Shown here piece by piece: positions 1 through 8,937 of a DNA stretch of 64,000 bases. The stretch lies in the NCBI RefSeq assembly GCF_043641925.1, contig NZ_JBHZRU010000007.1, positions 1-64,000 of the forward strand, in the 5' to 3' direction. Made by a program: the position numbers and the translations under genes. Source of the DNA: Paenisporosarcina quisquiliarum_A. Lineage in GTDB: Bacteria > Bacillota > Bacilli > Bacillales_A > Planococcaceae. Every line of letters begins with the position of its first letter. Position 1 is the first letter of the stretch. The notes beneath the pieces were generated by a model. The model saw only the letters and a program-made list of their open reading frames with translations, ran no database searches and had not been told where the DNA came from.

Positions 1-78
1 CATTTGGATAAAGAAAACGAGTAATTTTGTGCATCTTTAAACAAGCGAAAGTGTACATGTTTAGATTGACATTTACAC

Positions 79-237
79 ATGGAAAAAGAAGTGAAGAAAA
101 TGACATTTGTAGAGGATTCAAAAGAAGCGTTATTAGCCGAAAATGAACGTTTACGTATGGAAAATGACTATCTAAAAAAGTTGAATGCCTTAGTTCAAGA
201 AAAGGAGAGATTACAGAACAAGACAAAGCACAAGTGA
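79..237 (+). CDS. IS3-family OrfA, C-terminal part only
   Basis: This short frame encodes 52 residues rich in Glu, Lys and Leu, containing ALLAENERLRMENDYLKKL, which is the leucine-zipper-like end of IS150-type OrfA. A usual OrfA is about 170 residues with an N-terminal helix-turn-helix. Here that part is absent: in-frame stops lie at 22-24 and 67-69. So orfA is either 5'-degenerate or frameshifted upstream. The frame ends in TGA at 235-237, overlapping the GTG that opens the orfB frame. Whether ATG at 79 is a used start is unknown. Confidence 0.5.
   Translation: MEKEVKKMTFVEDSKEALLAENERLRMENDYLKKLNALVQEKERLQNKTKHK
174..180 (+). other. Programmed -1 frameshift site (A6G) joining orfA and orfB
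   Basis: The heptamer A AAA AAG lies in the orfA frame (CTA AAA AAG). A -1 slip here reads on as KKVECLSSRKGEITEQDKAQ and runs without a stop into the orfB frame. This is the standard way IS3 elements make the OrfAB transposase. The position in the alignment of the fused product fits IS150-type transposases. Confidence 0.75.
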
Positions 238-1076
238 TTCTTGAATTAAGGCATAAGTATAAAATTATTAACTTAGTCAAGGTCGCGGACCTTCCTCGCA
301 GCACGTACTATTACTGGGTCGAGAAAATGAAGCGTCCTGACAAGCACAAGCTAGTTAAGAGTGTAATAAAACAAATATTTCACGAACACCAAGGGAGATA
401 TGGATACCGCAGAATTACGATGGAGTTACGAAATCAAGGTTATTTACTTAATCATAAAACTGTCCTTAAGTTAATGAATCAACTTGGACTAAAATGCCTG
501 GTACGGATGAAGAAGTACCGTTCCTACAGAGGAAATGTCGGAACGGTTGCACCAAACATATTGGAGCGTGATTTCAAGGCTTCTAAACCGAATGAAAAGT
601 GGGTTACTGATGTGACAGAATTCCACCTCCATGGTGAAAAGCTGTATTTATCACCTATTTTAGACCTATACAATGGGGAAATCATTGCCTATAATCTAGA
701 GAATCGTCCAGTATATCAATTAGTATCCAAGATGTTAGATAAAGCATTAGAGAGAATCAATGACGGAGACTCTCCTATCCTCCATTCAGATCAAGGATGG
801 CATTATCAGATGAAAAAATATAATCACGTATTAAAAGAAAACAATATTGTACAAAGCATGTCCCGTAAGGGAAATTGTCTTGATAACGCGGTTATAGAGA
901 GTTTCTTTGGTTTATTGAAATCTGAGTTATTATATCTCAAAGAGTTTGAAAGTATCGGTCATCTCAAGCAAGAATTAGAACAATATATTGATTACTACAA
1001 CCACAAGCGGATTAAGGCAAAATTAAAAGGCATGAGTCCGGTTCAATACCGAATTCATACCTTATCAGCCGCCTAA
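234..1076 (+). CDS. IS3-family (IS150 group) transposase OrfB
   Basis: This is the catalytic half of the transposase, 280 residues. It has the HTH_21-type segment (HEHQGRYGYRRI, about residues 49-60), then the rve integrase core with all three acidic residues visible: Asp in WVTDVTEF (about 122-129), Asp in HSDQG (about 184-188) and Glu in DNAVIESFFG (about 216-225). It ends with the usual YNHKRIKAKLKGMSPVQYR tail. The listed GTG start overlaps the orfA stop; the active protein is probably the OrfAB fusion made by frameshifting at 174-180. Length and motifs are intact, so the product could be functional if OrfA were supplied. Confidence 0.9.
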   Translation: MILELRHKYKIINLVKVADLPRSTYYYWVEKMKRPDKHKLVKSVIKQIFHEHQGRYGYRRITMELRNQGYLLNHKTVLKLMNQLGLKCLVRMKKYRSYRGNVGTVAPNILERDFKASKPNEKWVTDVTEFHLHGEKLYLSPILDLYNGEIIAYNLENRPVYQLVSKMLDKALERINDGDSPILHSDQGWHYQMKKYNHVLKENNIVQSMSRKGNCLDNAVIESFFGLLKSELLYLKEFESIGHLKQELEQYIDYYNHKRIKAKLKGMSPVQYRIHTLSAA

Positions 1077-1080
1077 TATT

Positions 1081-1107
1081 CGTGTCTAACTTTTTGGGTT
1101 CAGATCA
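1081..1107. repeat. Right terminal inverted repeat of the IS3-family element
   Basis: Read inward on the minus strand this begins TGATCTGAACCCAAAAAGTT, the kind of end seen in IS150-group elements (TG...CCCAAAAAGTTAGACA). It lies four bases after the orfB stop. The matching left repeat is outside the window. Confidence 0.75.
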
Positions 1108-1216
1108 ATTGCAGTGCCAATTTAATGCTATTAATAAGCGTTTTATTGTGTTATTTCGTTTTTTGTACTTCAAAACAGAACCCGTTACCGATTCGGATCT
1201 ACCTTTTTTTCTTATT

Positions 1217-3817
1217 TCAGCGTTTCCGCTTTCCTTTTAAAAGCTGTGAGACATTTGTTTGAACAGGTGTTTCTAATTCATTAGACTTTTGTTTGATTAA
1301 CATGAAAGGAATTCTTGATAACATGCGATAGCCGAATCTTCTTAACGTTATATCGATAAAAAATAGCAACATGGCAAGGAGTATTAACCATTGTTGAATA
1401 CTCTTAGACTCTGTACTCACGTATTGAATATCTCGCATAGCTTGTTCCGGTGACGATACGACTTCTCCTCCCGTGCGGTTTGCTATATCTGACAAGAGTC
1501 CTGCGTTTGGAGGTTGAATTTTATATTCGTCGCTATATGGAATTGAAATGCCTGCTTGATACAAACCATTTTGTTCATTGGAAATACGAAGGAATATGAG
1601 CCCTGGATCTGCTTTAAAAGATACCCGACTTTTTCCTGGTGCAATCGGTTCAGACAAACTCTCTATTTCCTCACCCGATTCATTCACAGCGACAATATCC
1701 AAAAAGGCTGATTGTCCTGAAGGATCTAATACCGTATAGGAACCATCTTCAGATTTTCGAATATCAAACGGAACTTCACTATAGGATGGCAATAATCGAG
1801 ATACGGACGTATTCCAAAAGTTCCCCCACTGATCGAAGCGTGCAAAATCTCCGCTCCATGCACCGCTTGAATCCGATGTATAAGCAATTGTTCTTCCGAG
1901 TCCATACATCCATTCAGCTAGAACGGGATCTTCTTTCGTACTTTCTGCAATAACAGATGCTGTTTGTTTTGCAGTAGTTGCAATGTAGGCATTTATTTGT
2001 GGAACTCCTTTCTCAAATAAACTCATCCACGCTGGATCGCCTTGAATCGTAGGATAGAAAGGATTGTCTTCGATATAAGTTCTTGAGATCATAACGGTTT
2101 CTCTTGATAAAATTGCTGGAATCGTACTTTCATCCATTACATCATAAAATCGGCCAGTCCCCATTTGCGATAACCCTTCTAGTAAAGAACGATCTGCGTC
2201 TTGACCAATCGCTACAGTGGACAGTGTAATGTTATCGGCTAAACCGTCAGCTATAAGTGTTTCATAGTCATTTTGCGTAGCTGACTGTCCATCCGTCAAT
2301 AAAATAATGTGCTTACGCTGAAGTTTCAAATCACTTAGCCTTTCATAAGCGAGTTCTAACCCTGGATAAATTTCGGTACCTCCACCAACACTAACCGATA
2401 AGATTTTTTCAAGTGCTTCCTCTTTGTCAGTGAGTGTTTTTGCCTCTATGATTTCCCAAGGTTTATCATCAAATGCAATGAAACCTAATGTATCGTCTTC
2501 TCGTAACAACTCTACTGAGCGAGCAGCAGCTTCTTTGGCTAACTCGAATTTATTCCCCATCATACTGCCTGATCTATCCATCACAATTATGAGTCCCAGT
2601 GAAGGCAATTGTTGCTTTCCTTTCACTTCCATTTCTACAGGAAGTAACTTTTCAATAGGTGTTTTAAAATACCCACCTAATCCAAAGCTATTGTCTCCCC
2701 CAACCATCATGAAGCCAACACCGAAGTTTTTAACTGCTTGTTCGATCACTTTCATTTTGTCTTCCCCAACTAAATAACCCGGTACGTTATCAAAAATAAT
2801 GGCGTCGTACTTCAAATAATTGGACAAATCATAAGGTAAATCTACAGCTGCAATATTATCTGTGTTAATGACTTGCTGATCAATAAAGTCTGGAATTGGT
2901 GAGGTCACTTGATCGTTACTGACTACTAACAAACTTGGTGCACGCTCGACCATTGTGACACTAGTCAATTCATTATTTTCCAATAAAGCATCGTTCGTTA
3001 AATTCAATTGAACCTCATATTTTAATAATCCTTCACCAGTTGAGGCATGACGAAGTGTAAAGGTGTTCGTTCCAGCTTGGATTTCTACTTGTTGGGTCAA
3101 CAAGAATTCATCATTTTCAGATAGAATGAGTTCACCTATCACATCTTTTGAAGACTCCACTTCAACAACAAGTTGCTGTTGCTCCCCTTCAAACGCAACT
3201 GGTGGAGTTTCAAAACTTGTAATCGCGGCATCATCCGATTGTGGCCGGTTCAACATATACGTATCAATTTCCACATGACTTCCCGTCATTCTAGCAAGTT
3301 GTTCTTGCACTGAGCCGCTATTTTCTAATCCATCTGACAGTAATACTACTCTCGTGGCTTTTTTTTGGTCTGCCAAATTTGTGGCTAACTGAATACTTTC
3401 AGCTATGTTTGTTTTTCCATCTTGATTCGAACCAACAAGTTCTGGCACATCTTTTGTGTCCAATGATAAGGGTACCTGCGTTTGAAAGGAATCATCAAAT
3501 GTATAGATCCCTATTGCCTGATGATCTTTCTTTTTTGCAAGGGATTGTGTCAAAAATTCAGTTATTTGCAGTTCAGTTCCTGCAGTTGATGCAGATTGAT
3601 CAACCACGAACAAAATTTGCTCTTCTTTAATGGGCAATAAAATCATTGGCCCCGTCATCGCAAAGATAAGTAAAAAAATAACAGTCGCTCTGATACCGAC
3701 GATTATTTGTTGTTCTCGAGTTTGGTACTTCTTATGTTTCCATCTGTCATAGATGAAATAAGCAATTGGCAACAAAAAAAGAAGTAACCAAATGGGTGAT
3801 TCAATTCGTAAGTCCAC
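1217..3817 (-). CDS. Double VWA-domain membrane protein with an embedded glutamine-amidotransferase-like fold
   Basis: This is the last gene of the eight-gene operon, 866 residues. Two membrane segments lie near the N-terminus (about 9-25 and 43-65) and one near the C-terminus (about 815-835), so the bulk should face outside. Two von Willebrand A domains are visible: the first has a MIDAS-like DQSAS (about residue 73), the second a canonical DRSGS (about 413) with FIAFDD later. Between them a stretch with FDNVPGYLVG and MMVGGDNSFGLGGY resembles the class I glutamine-amidotransferase-like fold found in this family, but no Cys-His-Glu triad is evident, so it is likely non-enzymatic. The start overlaps the upstream gene by 17 bases, implying translational coupling. 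MoxR-VWA pairs are thought to work as metal-dependent chaperones; the client here is unknown. Confidence 0.8.
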   Translation of the reverse strand: MDLRIESPIWLLLFLLPIAYFIYDRWKHKKYQTREQQIIVGIRATVIFLLIFAMTGPMILLPIKEEQILFVVDQSASTAGTELQITEFLTQSLAKKKDHQAIGIYTFDDSFQTQVPLSLDTKDVPELVGSNQDGKTNIAESIQLATNLADQKKATRVVLLSDGLENSGSVQEQLARMTGSHVEIDTYMLNRPQSDDAAITSFETPPVAFEGEQQQLVVEVESSKDVIGELILSENDEFLLTQQVEIQAGTNTFTLRHASTGEGLLKYEVQLNLTNDALLENNELTSVTMVERAPSLLVVSNDQVTSPIPDFIDQQVINTDNIAAVDLPYDLSNYLKYDAIIFDNVPGYLVGEDKMKVIEQAVKNFGVGFMMVGGDNSFGLGGYFKTPIEKLLPVEMEVKGKQQLPSLGLIIVMDRSGSMMGNKFELAKEAAARSVELLREDDTLGFIAFDDKPWEIIEAKTLTDKEEALEKILSVSVGGGTEIYPGLELAYERLSDLKLQRKHIILLTDGQSATQNDYETLIADGLADNITLSTVAIGQDADRSLLEGLSQMGTGRFYDVMDESTIPAILSRETVMISRTYIEDNPFYPTIQGDPAWMSLFEKGVPQINAYIATTAKQTASVIAESTKEDPVLAEWMYGLGRTIAYTSDSSGAWSGDFARFDQWGNFWNTSVSRLLPSYSEVPFDIRKSEDGSYTVLDPSGQSAFLDIVAVNESGEEIESLSEPIAPGKSRVSFKADPGLIFLRISNEQNGLYQAGISIPYSDEYKIQPPNAGLLSDIANRTGGEVVSSPEQAMRDIQYVSTESKSIQQWLILLAMLLFFIDITLRRFGYRMLSRIPFMLIKQKSNELETPVQTNVSQLLKGKRKR

Positions 3818-5570
3818 GACGTCTTTGCACCTCCCATTCTGCTAGTAATAATAAAATAATGAGAAGTAAGAACCATGAGACCATTGAAGTTTGAATGGTT
3901 TCCTTTAAAGTTGTGTCAGAAGATGTTCCAATCGAGTAGGAAGATCCGGTTCGGATTTCTTTCTCTTGTTGTTCTAACAAAACGACAAATTGTTTTTCGA
4001 CATCCCCAGACCTTAATGAATACATGCCTGGTTTTGCAGGTGCTGTGAATTGACTTCCTTGTTGCAGGGAGGAGATGTATTCATTTTCTTCAGAAAACAC
4101 TTCCCATTCTGCATCCTCTTCGTCCGCTACTAATGAAATTGACTTTTTTTCCTTAGGAGAGAATATCCCTAGATAATCACTGTTTGTCGTCATTTGCTCT
4201 GCTGTACTCCACAAAAATAAAGGAAAAGAAGGGTGCAACGGCCAATCAGTCATTTGGACATCGGCTAAAACGATTAGATCGCCTTTTTGGCTTCGTTGAA
4301 TAAAAGGTTCTTCATTCACGCGAGCAATCGTTTCGTAATTTTCGAAAGGTGGATATAGGCTACTGACATATAGGTCGTCCAAACTAGCATAGGCAAAAAC
4401 ATCATCTCTTTCAGTCATGACAACACCATTCACCTCATGAGCTTTTTCATCATTTCGGCCAATTAATAACACAGGTGATGTCGCTGTTTCGAGTAAAGAA
4501 GTTTGATTTGTCACGATTATTCCCTCTTCTGAAAGATCACTTAATTGTTCAGAAGGTACTGAACTCACAGGAATAGACATCGCTTGAAAAGCTGCTGTTA
4601 CCAACTGATGTAACTGATTATCAACAAAAGTTTGGGATGTTTGTGACTGTAGTAAAACAGTGGATTCGTTATCAATTTGATAATCATCGTCAATTTGAAG
4701 AATAGCTTTTAAACCAGAAGCTAGTGGTAATTCTTTCATTGATAACGACAATGTTTCTTTTGCAGGGATACTAACAGGTTCTGAGTAAATCAGTTCATTA
4801 TCATCGATTGAAGTAATAAGAAATCGACCTGTTTTTTCCTTAGATGAATCATTAACCAATTGAGCAAGGGCAGAAATTTTTTGATTGGTTTTGTTGGCAC
4901 CAAATCTAAGAATCGATACATTTTCTAATGGTCCTTCAGATCCTTTAACAACCCAAGAAAGTCTTTCGTTTTCTAATGGGAGTCCAGTTCGATCTACATG
5001 ATCTGTAAATAAATAAACAACAGTATCTTCACCTTTAACTAATGACTGTGTAAAATCCAACATTTTGGGTAAATGCTCTTGTTCATATTCAACTTCTAAT
5101 TTATTAATAGCAGATTGAATTTTTGAGAGATCGCGTTCTTCCCGCAAGAGAATGGTAGGTTCTTCACCCATTTTCAGTAACGTGACAGGTTTACCTTCTA
5201 ATTGCTCTGATAAAACCAACATGTCTCTTTTGTGTTGTTTAAAAATGCTTTCATTTTTCGAACCCGCAAGCATACTTGCTGATGTGTCGACCATCCAAAT
5301 AATTTGCTCACCAGCAAGTGCACGAGATTTTATATAAGGCTGAAGCAAAGCAAAAGCGAGCAAAATTAAAGCAAGTATTTGGAGATAAAACAACGCATTT
5401 CGTTGCAAGTATTGTAAATAAGGAGAAACCTTTGTTTCTTTCATGACCGTTTCCCAAAAAAGAGTTGAAGAAATCGGTTGGTCTGTATATTTCTTTCTGA
5501 AAAAATAATAAAGTAGAACGATAAAAGGAATGAAAAATGCCCACAAAAATCCTAGTTGTCCAAAGCCCAT
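3801..5570 (-). CDS. BatA-like membrane protein (aerotolerance N-terminal domain plus VWA)
   Basis: The 589-residue product starts with the BatA/aerotolerance-type N-terminal domain: a membrane segment at about 5-25, the typical LFWETV stretch, then a second membrane segment at about 58-78. A VWA domain follows with MIDAS residues in WMVDTSASM (about 91-99). The C-terminus has another membrane segment (about 562-580) and a short basic tail. It lies 12 bases after the DUF58 gene and overlaps the double-VWA gene by 17 bases. In known MoxR clusters, DUF58, BatA-like and VWA proteins are co-encoded and act at the envelope; here the role is inferred from that context only. Confidence 0.8.
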   Translation of the reverse strand: MGFGQLGFLWAFFIPFIVLLYYFFRKKYTDQPISSTLFWETVMKETKVSPYLQYLQRNALFYLQILALILLAFALLQPYIKSRALAGEQIIWMVDTSASMLAGSKNESIFKQHKRDMLVLSEQLEGKPVTLLKMGEEPTILLREERDLSKIQSAINKLEVEYEQEHLPKMLDFTQSLVKGEDTVVYLFTDHVDRTGLPLENERLSWVVKGSEGPLENVSILRFGANKTNQKISALAQLVNDSSKEKTGRFLITSIDDNELIYSEPVSIPAKETLSLSMKELPLASGLKAILQIDDDYQIDNESTVLLQSQTSQTFVDNQLHQLVTAAFQAMSIPVSSVPSEQLSDLSEEGIIVTNQTSLLETATSPVLLIGRNDEKAHEVNGVVMTERDDVFAYASLDDLYVSSLYPPFENYETIARVNEEPFIQRSQKGDLIVLADVQMTDWPLHPSFPLFLWSTAEQMTTNSDYLGIFSPKEKKSISLVADEEDAEWEVFSEENEYISSLQQGSQFTAPAKPGMYSLRSGDVEKQFVVLLEQQEKEIRTGSSYSIGTSSDTTLKETIQTSMVSWFLLLIILLLLAEWEVQRRRGLTN

Positions 5571-5582
5571 GAATGGCTCACC

Positions 5583-6458
5583 TCAATTTATCCAGTTGGC
5601 ACGAATCATTTGATGAAAAAAAATGTGGCTAATATCATCCTTCGTTTCAACTTTTAATGTATGAATGCCATAGCGACGGCAAAGAGAATCTAGCTCTTTA
5701 AAATGTTGAATTCTTTTCTTTTCGTATTCAGCAATTATTGTTTGAGAGACCGACACATTTACCCGTTGCTCTGTTTCTGAATCAATTAACTGTAAGTCTC
5801 CTGTAAAAGAAGGGTTGATATCCTCGCTAGACTGAATCAGCAATAAACGAATGTCTTGTGAAAACTTGGGCATTTTCCGAAGCATTTTCTCCCATTCCTC
5901 AATTGGCTCTAATCCATCAGTTAGGATAAATAACACTGTGCAATCCTTCGCAATATGCTGAGGGGTGATGGAAGTAAACAATTGAGTACTTGTCGGATTC
6001 GGAAGTTTCGAAACATGAGATGAAAAAGCTTTTCGATAAACAGCCCCTTTTCTTCTAAAAGGAATTGTCTTCTCCTCAGATACCAAGGCAAATGATAATC
6101 GATCATCTCTCCCAAGTACCAACTGACCTATGGAACTAGCTAATTGTTTAGCCAAAGTCCACTTTTTCTCGTTTTTCATAGATTTAGATCCATCAAGTAC
6201 AATATGGACACGCATTTCTTGCTCATCCAAAAATCGTTTAATGAAATATTTATCTGTGCGTGCAAAAACATTCCAATCAATTTGACGCACATCGTCCCCT
6301 GGGTAATACTCTCGAAAATCGGAAAAATCAAGTGAGGAACCAAAACGCATCGAGCGATGAGATCCTTTGTGCTGACCGCGCAATTTAGATTTTGTTGCAA
6401 TCTGTAGTCTTCCTATTTTAGAAGACCAATCTTCAGGTAAAAGTGAAGTAGTATTCAT
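5583..6458 (-). CDS. DUF58-domain protein
   Basis: The 291-residue protein carries the DUF58 signature: FSDFREYYPGDDVRQIDWNV (about 45-64), then FIKRFLDEQEMRVHIVLDGS, which opens a VWA-like fold (DGSKS in place of DxSxS). It has no signal peptide or membrane segment, so it should be cytosolic, unlike the membrane DUF58 protein encoded at 32224-33408. It overlaps the moxR gene by four bases (ATGA type). DUF58 proteins nearly always travel with MoxR ATPases. The biochemical role is not established. Confidence 0.88.
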   Translation of the reverse strand: MNTTSLLPEDWSSKIGRLQIATKSKLRGQHKGSHRSMRFGSSLDFSDFREYYPGDDVRQIDWNVFARTDKYFIKRFLDEQEMRVHIVLDGSKSMKNEKKWTLAKQLASSIGQLVLGRDDRLSFALVSEEKTIPFRRKGAVYRKAFSSHVSKLPNPTSTQLFTSITPQHIAKDCTVLFILTDGLEPIEEWEKMLRKMPKFSQDIRLLLIQSSEDINPSFTGDLQLIDSETEQRVNVSVSQTIIAEYEKKRIQHFKELDSLCRRYGIHTLKVETKDDISHIFFHQMIRANWIN

Positions 6459-7447
6459 GTCAACTGACCTTGTTTAATCGTCAGAAGTAATTGATCTAAA
6501 ATAGAGTCAGCTGTTTTTCCTTCTGCCTCCCCTTCGTAATTCAATAACATCCGATGTCTAAGTGCTGGTTTTGCTACCGATTTAATATCTGCGATCGACA
6601 CATGATATCTTCCAGCCATCAATGCTCTAGCTTTTGCTAAACGTATTAAGCTTTGTAACCCCCGTGGACCACTGCCATATTGTACAAACTGTCGCACCTC
6701 TTCAGTAGCCTCTTCATTAGGGTGAGTGGCTGAAGTTAAGTCGATTGCATACGAAAGCATATCTTCAGCAATCAAAACTTCCTTAACCATTTGCTGAGCT
6801 TCCACTAACTCATTCGTGTTCATGATTTTCTGAAGTTGAACAGAAGTTGCGCCAGTCGTTCTTAAAACAATTTCTTTCAATTCTTCTTTCGTTGGGTAGT
6901 TCACCAAGATTTTGCATAAGAACCGGTCCATTTGAGCCTCTGGAAGAGGATATGTACCTTCCATTTCAATCGGATTTTGTGTTGCTAACACAAAAAATGG
7001 ACGCGTCATTTGTTTTGTCTCACCTAATACGGTAACTGTTTTTTCGCCCATTGCTTCTAATAATGCACTTTGTGTTTTAGGCGTAGCACGATTGATTTCA
7101 TCTGCAAGGACCATTTGACTAAAAATAGGACCTTGTTTAAAGGAGAATTGCTGTCTCCCATCCTCGGATTTTTCAATAATACTAGTACCTGTAATATCGG
7201 AAGGCATTAAATCGGGTGTAAACTGAATACGAGAAAAAGACAAATCCAACACGTCAGAAATTGTTCGTATGAGCATTGTTTTCCCTAAGCCCGGTAATCC
7301 CTCTAACAGTGCGTGCCCATCTGCTAATACAGAGTAAAGGGTGAAATCGACTGCTTCATTCTGACCAACGATAAACTCGCTTATTTCTTGTTTAACTAAT
7401 TGTAATCGCTTGCTCATTTCTACATAATTCTCTGGTGTAAATGACAT
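6455..7447 (-). CDS. MoxR-family AAA+ ATPase
   Basis: The protein is 330 residues from the ATG at 7447, which has AGGAGG five bases upstream; a longer frame reaches 7468 but its start has no such site. Walker A reads EGLPGLGKTML (about 48-58), Walker B VLADEINRATPKTQ (about 108-121), followed by the sensor region ATQNPIEMEGTYPLPEAQMD. The C-terminal lid domain contains YGSGPRGLQSLIRLAKARAL, typical of MoxR. These ATPases are thought to act as chaperones that mature or assemble proteins through VWA partners; the partners here are the DUF58, BatA-like and double-VWA proteins downstream. It is a clear paralogue of the ATPase at 33405-34343. Confidence 0.92.
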   Translation of the reverse strand: MSFTPENYVEMSKRLQLVKQEISEFIVGQNEAVDFTLYSVLADGHALLEGLPGLGKTMLIRTISDVLDLSFSRIQFTPDLMPSDITGTSIIEKSEDGRQQFSFKQGPIFSQMVLADEINRATPKTQSALLEAMGEKTVTVLGETKQMTRPFFVLATQNPIEMEGTYPLPEAQMDRFLCKILVNYPTKEELKEIVLRTTGATSVQLQKIMNTNELVEAQQMVKEVLIAEDMLSYAIDLTSATHPNEEATEEVRQFVQYGSGPRGLQSLIRLAKARALMAGRYHVSIADIKSVAKPALRHRMLLNYEGEAEGKTADSILDQLLLTIKQGQLT

Positions 7448-7457
7448 GTAATCCTCC

Positions 7458-8924
7458 TCATTCCTCACGTGTTTCGATTGATGAAAAATAATCTTGAACG
7501 ATTCTCTGTAAGTCTGGTGGTAACTGCATGCGTTTGGAACTGTTTAAATAGGAGTCCTTGTAATTGCCGATTACTTCACCATATGGTTTCACAGTTCCTC
7601 TAGCTATTGGAGCATCCGTTTTTTGCTCCTCTGCAGAAGAGCCTTCTCCTAGTTTTCCACTATCCGTACTTGATTGGCTCGATCCACCTATTCGTGAAGG
7701 AACAGATAGGAGGTCTCTACTACCCGATCCTTGACCTGCACCAAGTCCTTGGCCTTGACTTTGCCCTTGCCCTTGGCCTTGTCCTTGACCTTGTCCTTGA
7801 CCTTGACCTTGACCTTGGCCTTGTCCCTGACCTTGGCCTTGGCTTTGTCCCTTTCCTTGGCCTTGTCCTTGGCCTTGTCCTTGTCCTTGTCCCTGGCCTT
7901 GGCCTTGGCTTTGTCCCTGTCCTTGTCCTTGTCCCTGACCTTGGCCTTGACCCTGACCTTGGCCTTGACCCTGACCTTGGCCTTGGCTTTGGTTATTACT
8001 TTGTGTTGCGGATTGGCCATTGCCAGTTTGTGCATTTGAATTCGTTGCTTGAGATGCTAGTTGGTTTGCATCTCCAGAGGCTTTACCTATTTGACTAAGC
8101 ACAGTCTGAGTTTCGCCAACTTGTTCTGCTAATTCTTTTGTTGCTTTTTGCAAAGCAGCCAACTCTTCTTTTTCTTCAGAAGTTAATGTTTTAGAATCAC
8201 TATTTCCATCTGACGTTTTTTGTTTATTAGCTAATTGCTGTTCTCGCAATTGGAGTTCTTTTTGTTTTTTTACTAACTCCTTTAATGCCTCTTCTGAAGA
8301 ATTCATTTTCTTTAATTGTTTTTCAAGTTGCTCCAGTTCTTTTGTCACTTTTTCGGATTTCGTTTTTTTCACTAATTTAGCAACATCTTTTTTTAATTCT
8401 TTCACTAATTCTTTTTCTACTTCAATATCCTTTGCAACGAGTTGAGTTTCTGAAGGAAACGTAAGTAGGATCACAAGAAAAATGCTAGCTATCAATATTC
8501 CGATTAAAGATTTCTTTTTCCATAAATTCTTTTTACGAAGTTTAAATAAATCAAATGCTGGATTTACTAATTGGAGCGTGCGATTTCGCAAAGCAGTTAG
8601 TAATAACGAATCCTGTTTAAATGAATTCAAAGCTGTGAGTAAAAGATTCTCCGGAAAGTAATGATCAAATAAGGATATGGAATCCTTGAATTTTGGCCTC
8701 TTCCATATGGTTAGTAGTAAGTAAATCAAGAAAATTAAGACGGCTGAAGCAATAGCCCAAAGTTGATAATGAGGAAACACAAATAATCGAGAAACAACAT
8801 GAAATAAAACCATCGTTAAAATACTAAGGAGTATGCCCGTTTGCACCATTCTAAACATATACTCGCTTATTAAATGCCTATGTGTCTTGTTTACAGCCAC
8901 GAGTATTTTGTCTCGACTATTCAT
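7458..8924 (-). CDS. Membrane-anchored coiled-coil protein with a long Gly-Gln repeat
   Basis: No characterised family is recognised with confidence; the layout recalls DUF4175-type proteins. The 488 residues comprise two N-terminal membrane segments (about 26-70), a third at about 138-158, then a charged Lys/Glu coiled-coil region (about 165-275), a low-complexity Asn/Ser/Gln stretch, and roughly 40 Gly-Gln dipeptides (about residues 310-400) with rare Ser, Lys or Leu replacements. The tail (about 405-488) is ordinary sequence and holds VKPYGEVIGNYKDSYLNSS. ATG at 8924 has AAGGAGG well placed. It lies 13 bases after the ABC permease gene and just before moxR, so it physically links the transporter half of the operon to the MoxR-VWA half. 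Confidence 0.75.
   Translation of the reverse strand: MNSRDKILVAVNKTHRHLISEYMFRMVQTGILLSILTMVLFHVVSRLFVFPHYQLWAIASAVLIFLIYLLLTIWKRPKFKDSISLFDHYFPENLLLTALNSFKQDSLLLTALRNRTLQLVNPAFDLFKLRKKNLWKKKSLIGILIASIFLVILLTFPSETQLVAKDIEVEKELVKELKKDVAKLVKKTKSEKVTKELEQLEKQLKKMNSSEEALKELVKKQKELQLREQQLANKQKTSDGNSDSKTLTSEEKEELAALQKATKELAEQVGETQTVLSQIGKASGDANQLASQATNSNAQTGNGQSATQSNNQSQGQGQGQGQGQGQGQGQGQGQGQGQSQGQGQGQGQGQGQGQGQGKGQSQGQGQGQGQGQGQGQGQGQGQGQGQGQSQGQGLGAGQGSGSRDLLSVPSRIGGSSQSSTDSGKLGEGSSAEEQKTDAPIARGTVKPYGEVIGNYKDSYLNSSKRMQLPPDLQRIVQDYFSSIETREE
7737..7995 (-). repeat. Hexanucleotide repeat encoding Gly-Gln dipeptides
   Basis: On the plus strand this reads as CTTGGC, CTTGTC, CTTGAC and CCTGAC-type six-base units repeated about 40 times, encoding Gly-Gln on the minus strand. 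The third codon bases vary between units, which suggests the array is old enough to have diverged, though slippage in multiples of six would keep the frame. It also creates long open frames in the other five frames, which are not genes. Confidence 0.9.
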
Positions 8925-8937
8925 GCTAAAAACCTCC

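Larger units (their letters stand above)
1..1107 (+). mobile_element. Right part of an IS3-family (IS150 group) insertion sequence
   Basis: The window opens inside an insertion sequence. It holds the end of orfA, a complete orfB with the DDE integrase core, a slippery heptamer joining the two frames, and a right terminal inverted repeat ending in CA at 1107. The left end and the start of orfA are not in the window, or are damaged: positions 1-78 carry stops in all three forward frames. The element sits just past the 3' end of the eight-gene minus-strand operon that ends at 1217, so it does not interrupt that operon. Confidence 0.8.

Noticed and set aside
7607..8098. Long open frames on both strands across the Gly-Gln repeat (Leu/Asp-, Lys/Ala- or Leu/Thr-rich products)
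   Set aside because: They are by-products of the six-base repeat being open in all frames; no ribosome sites and no normal amino acid composition.
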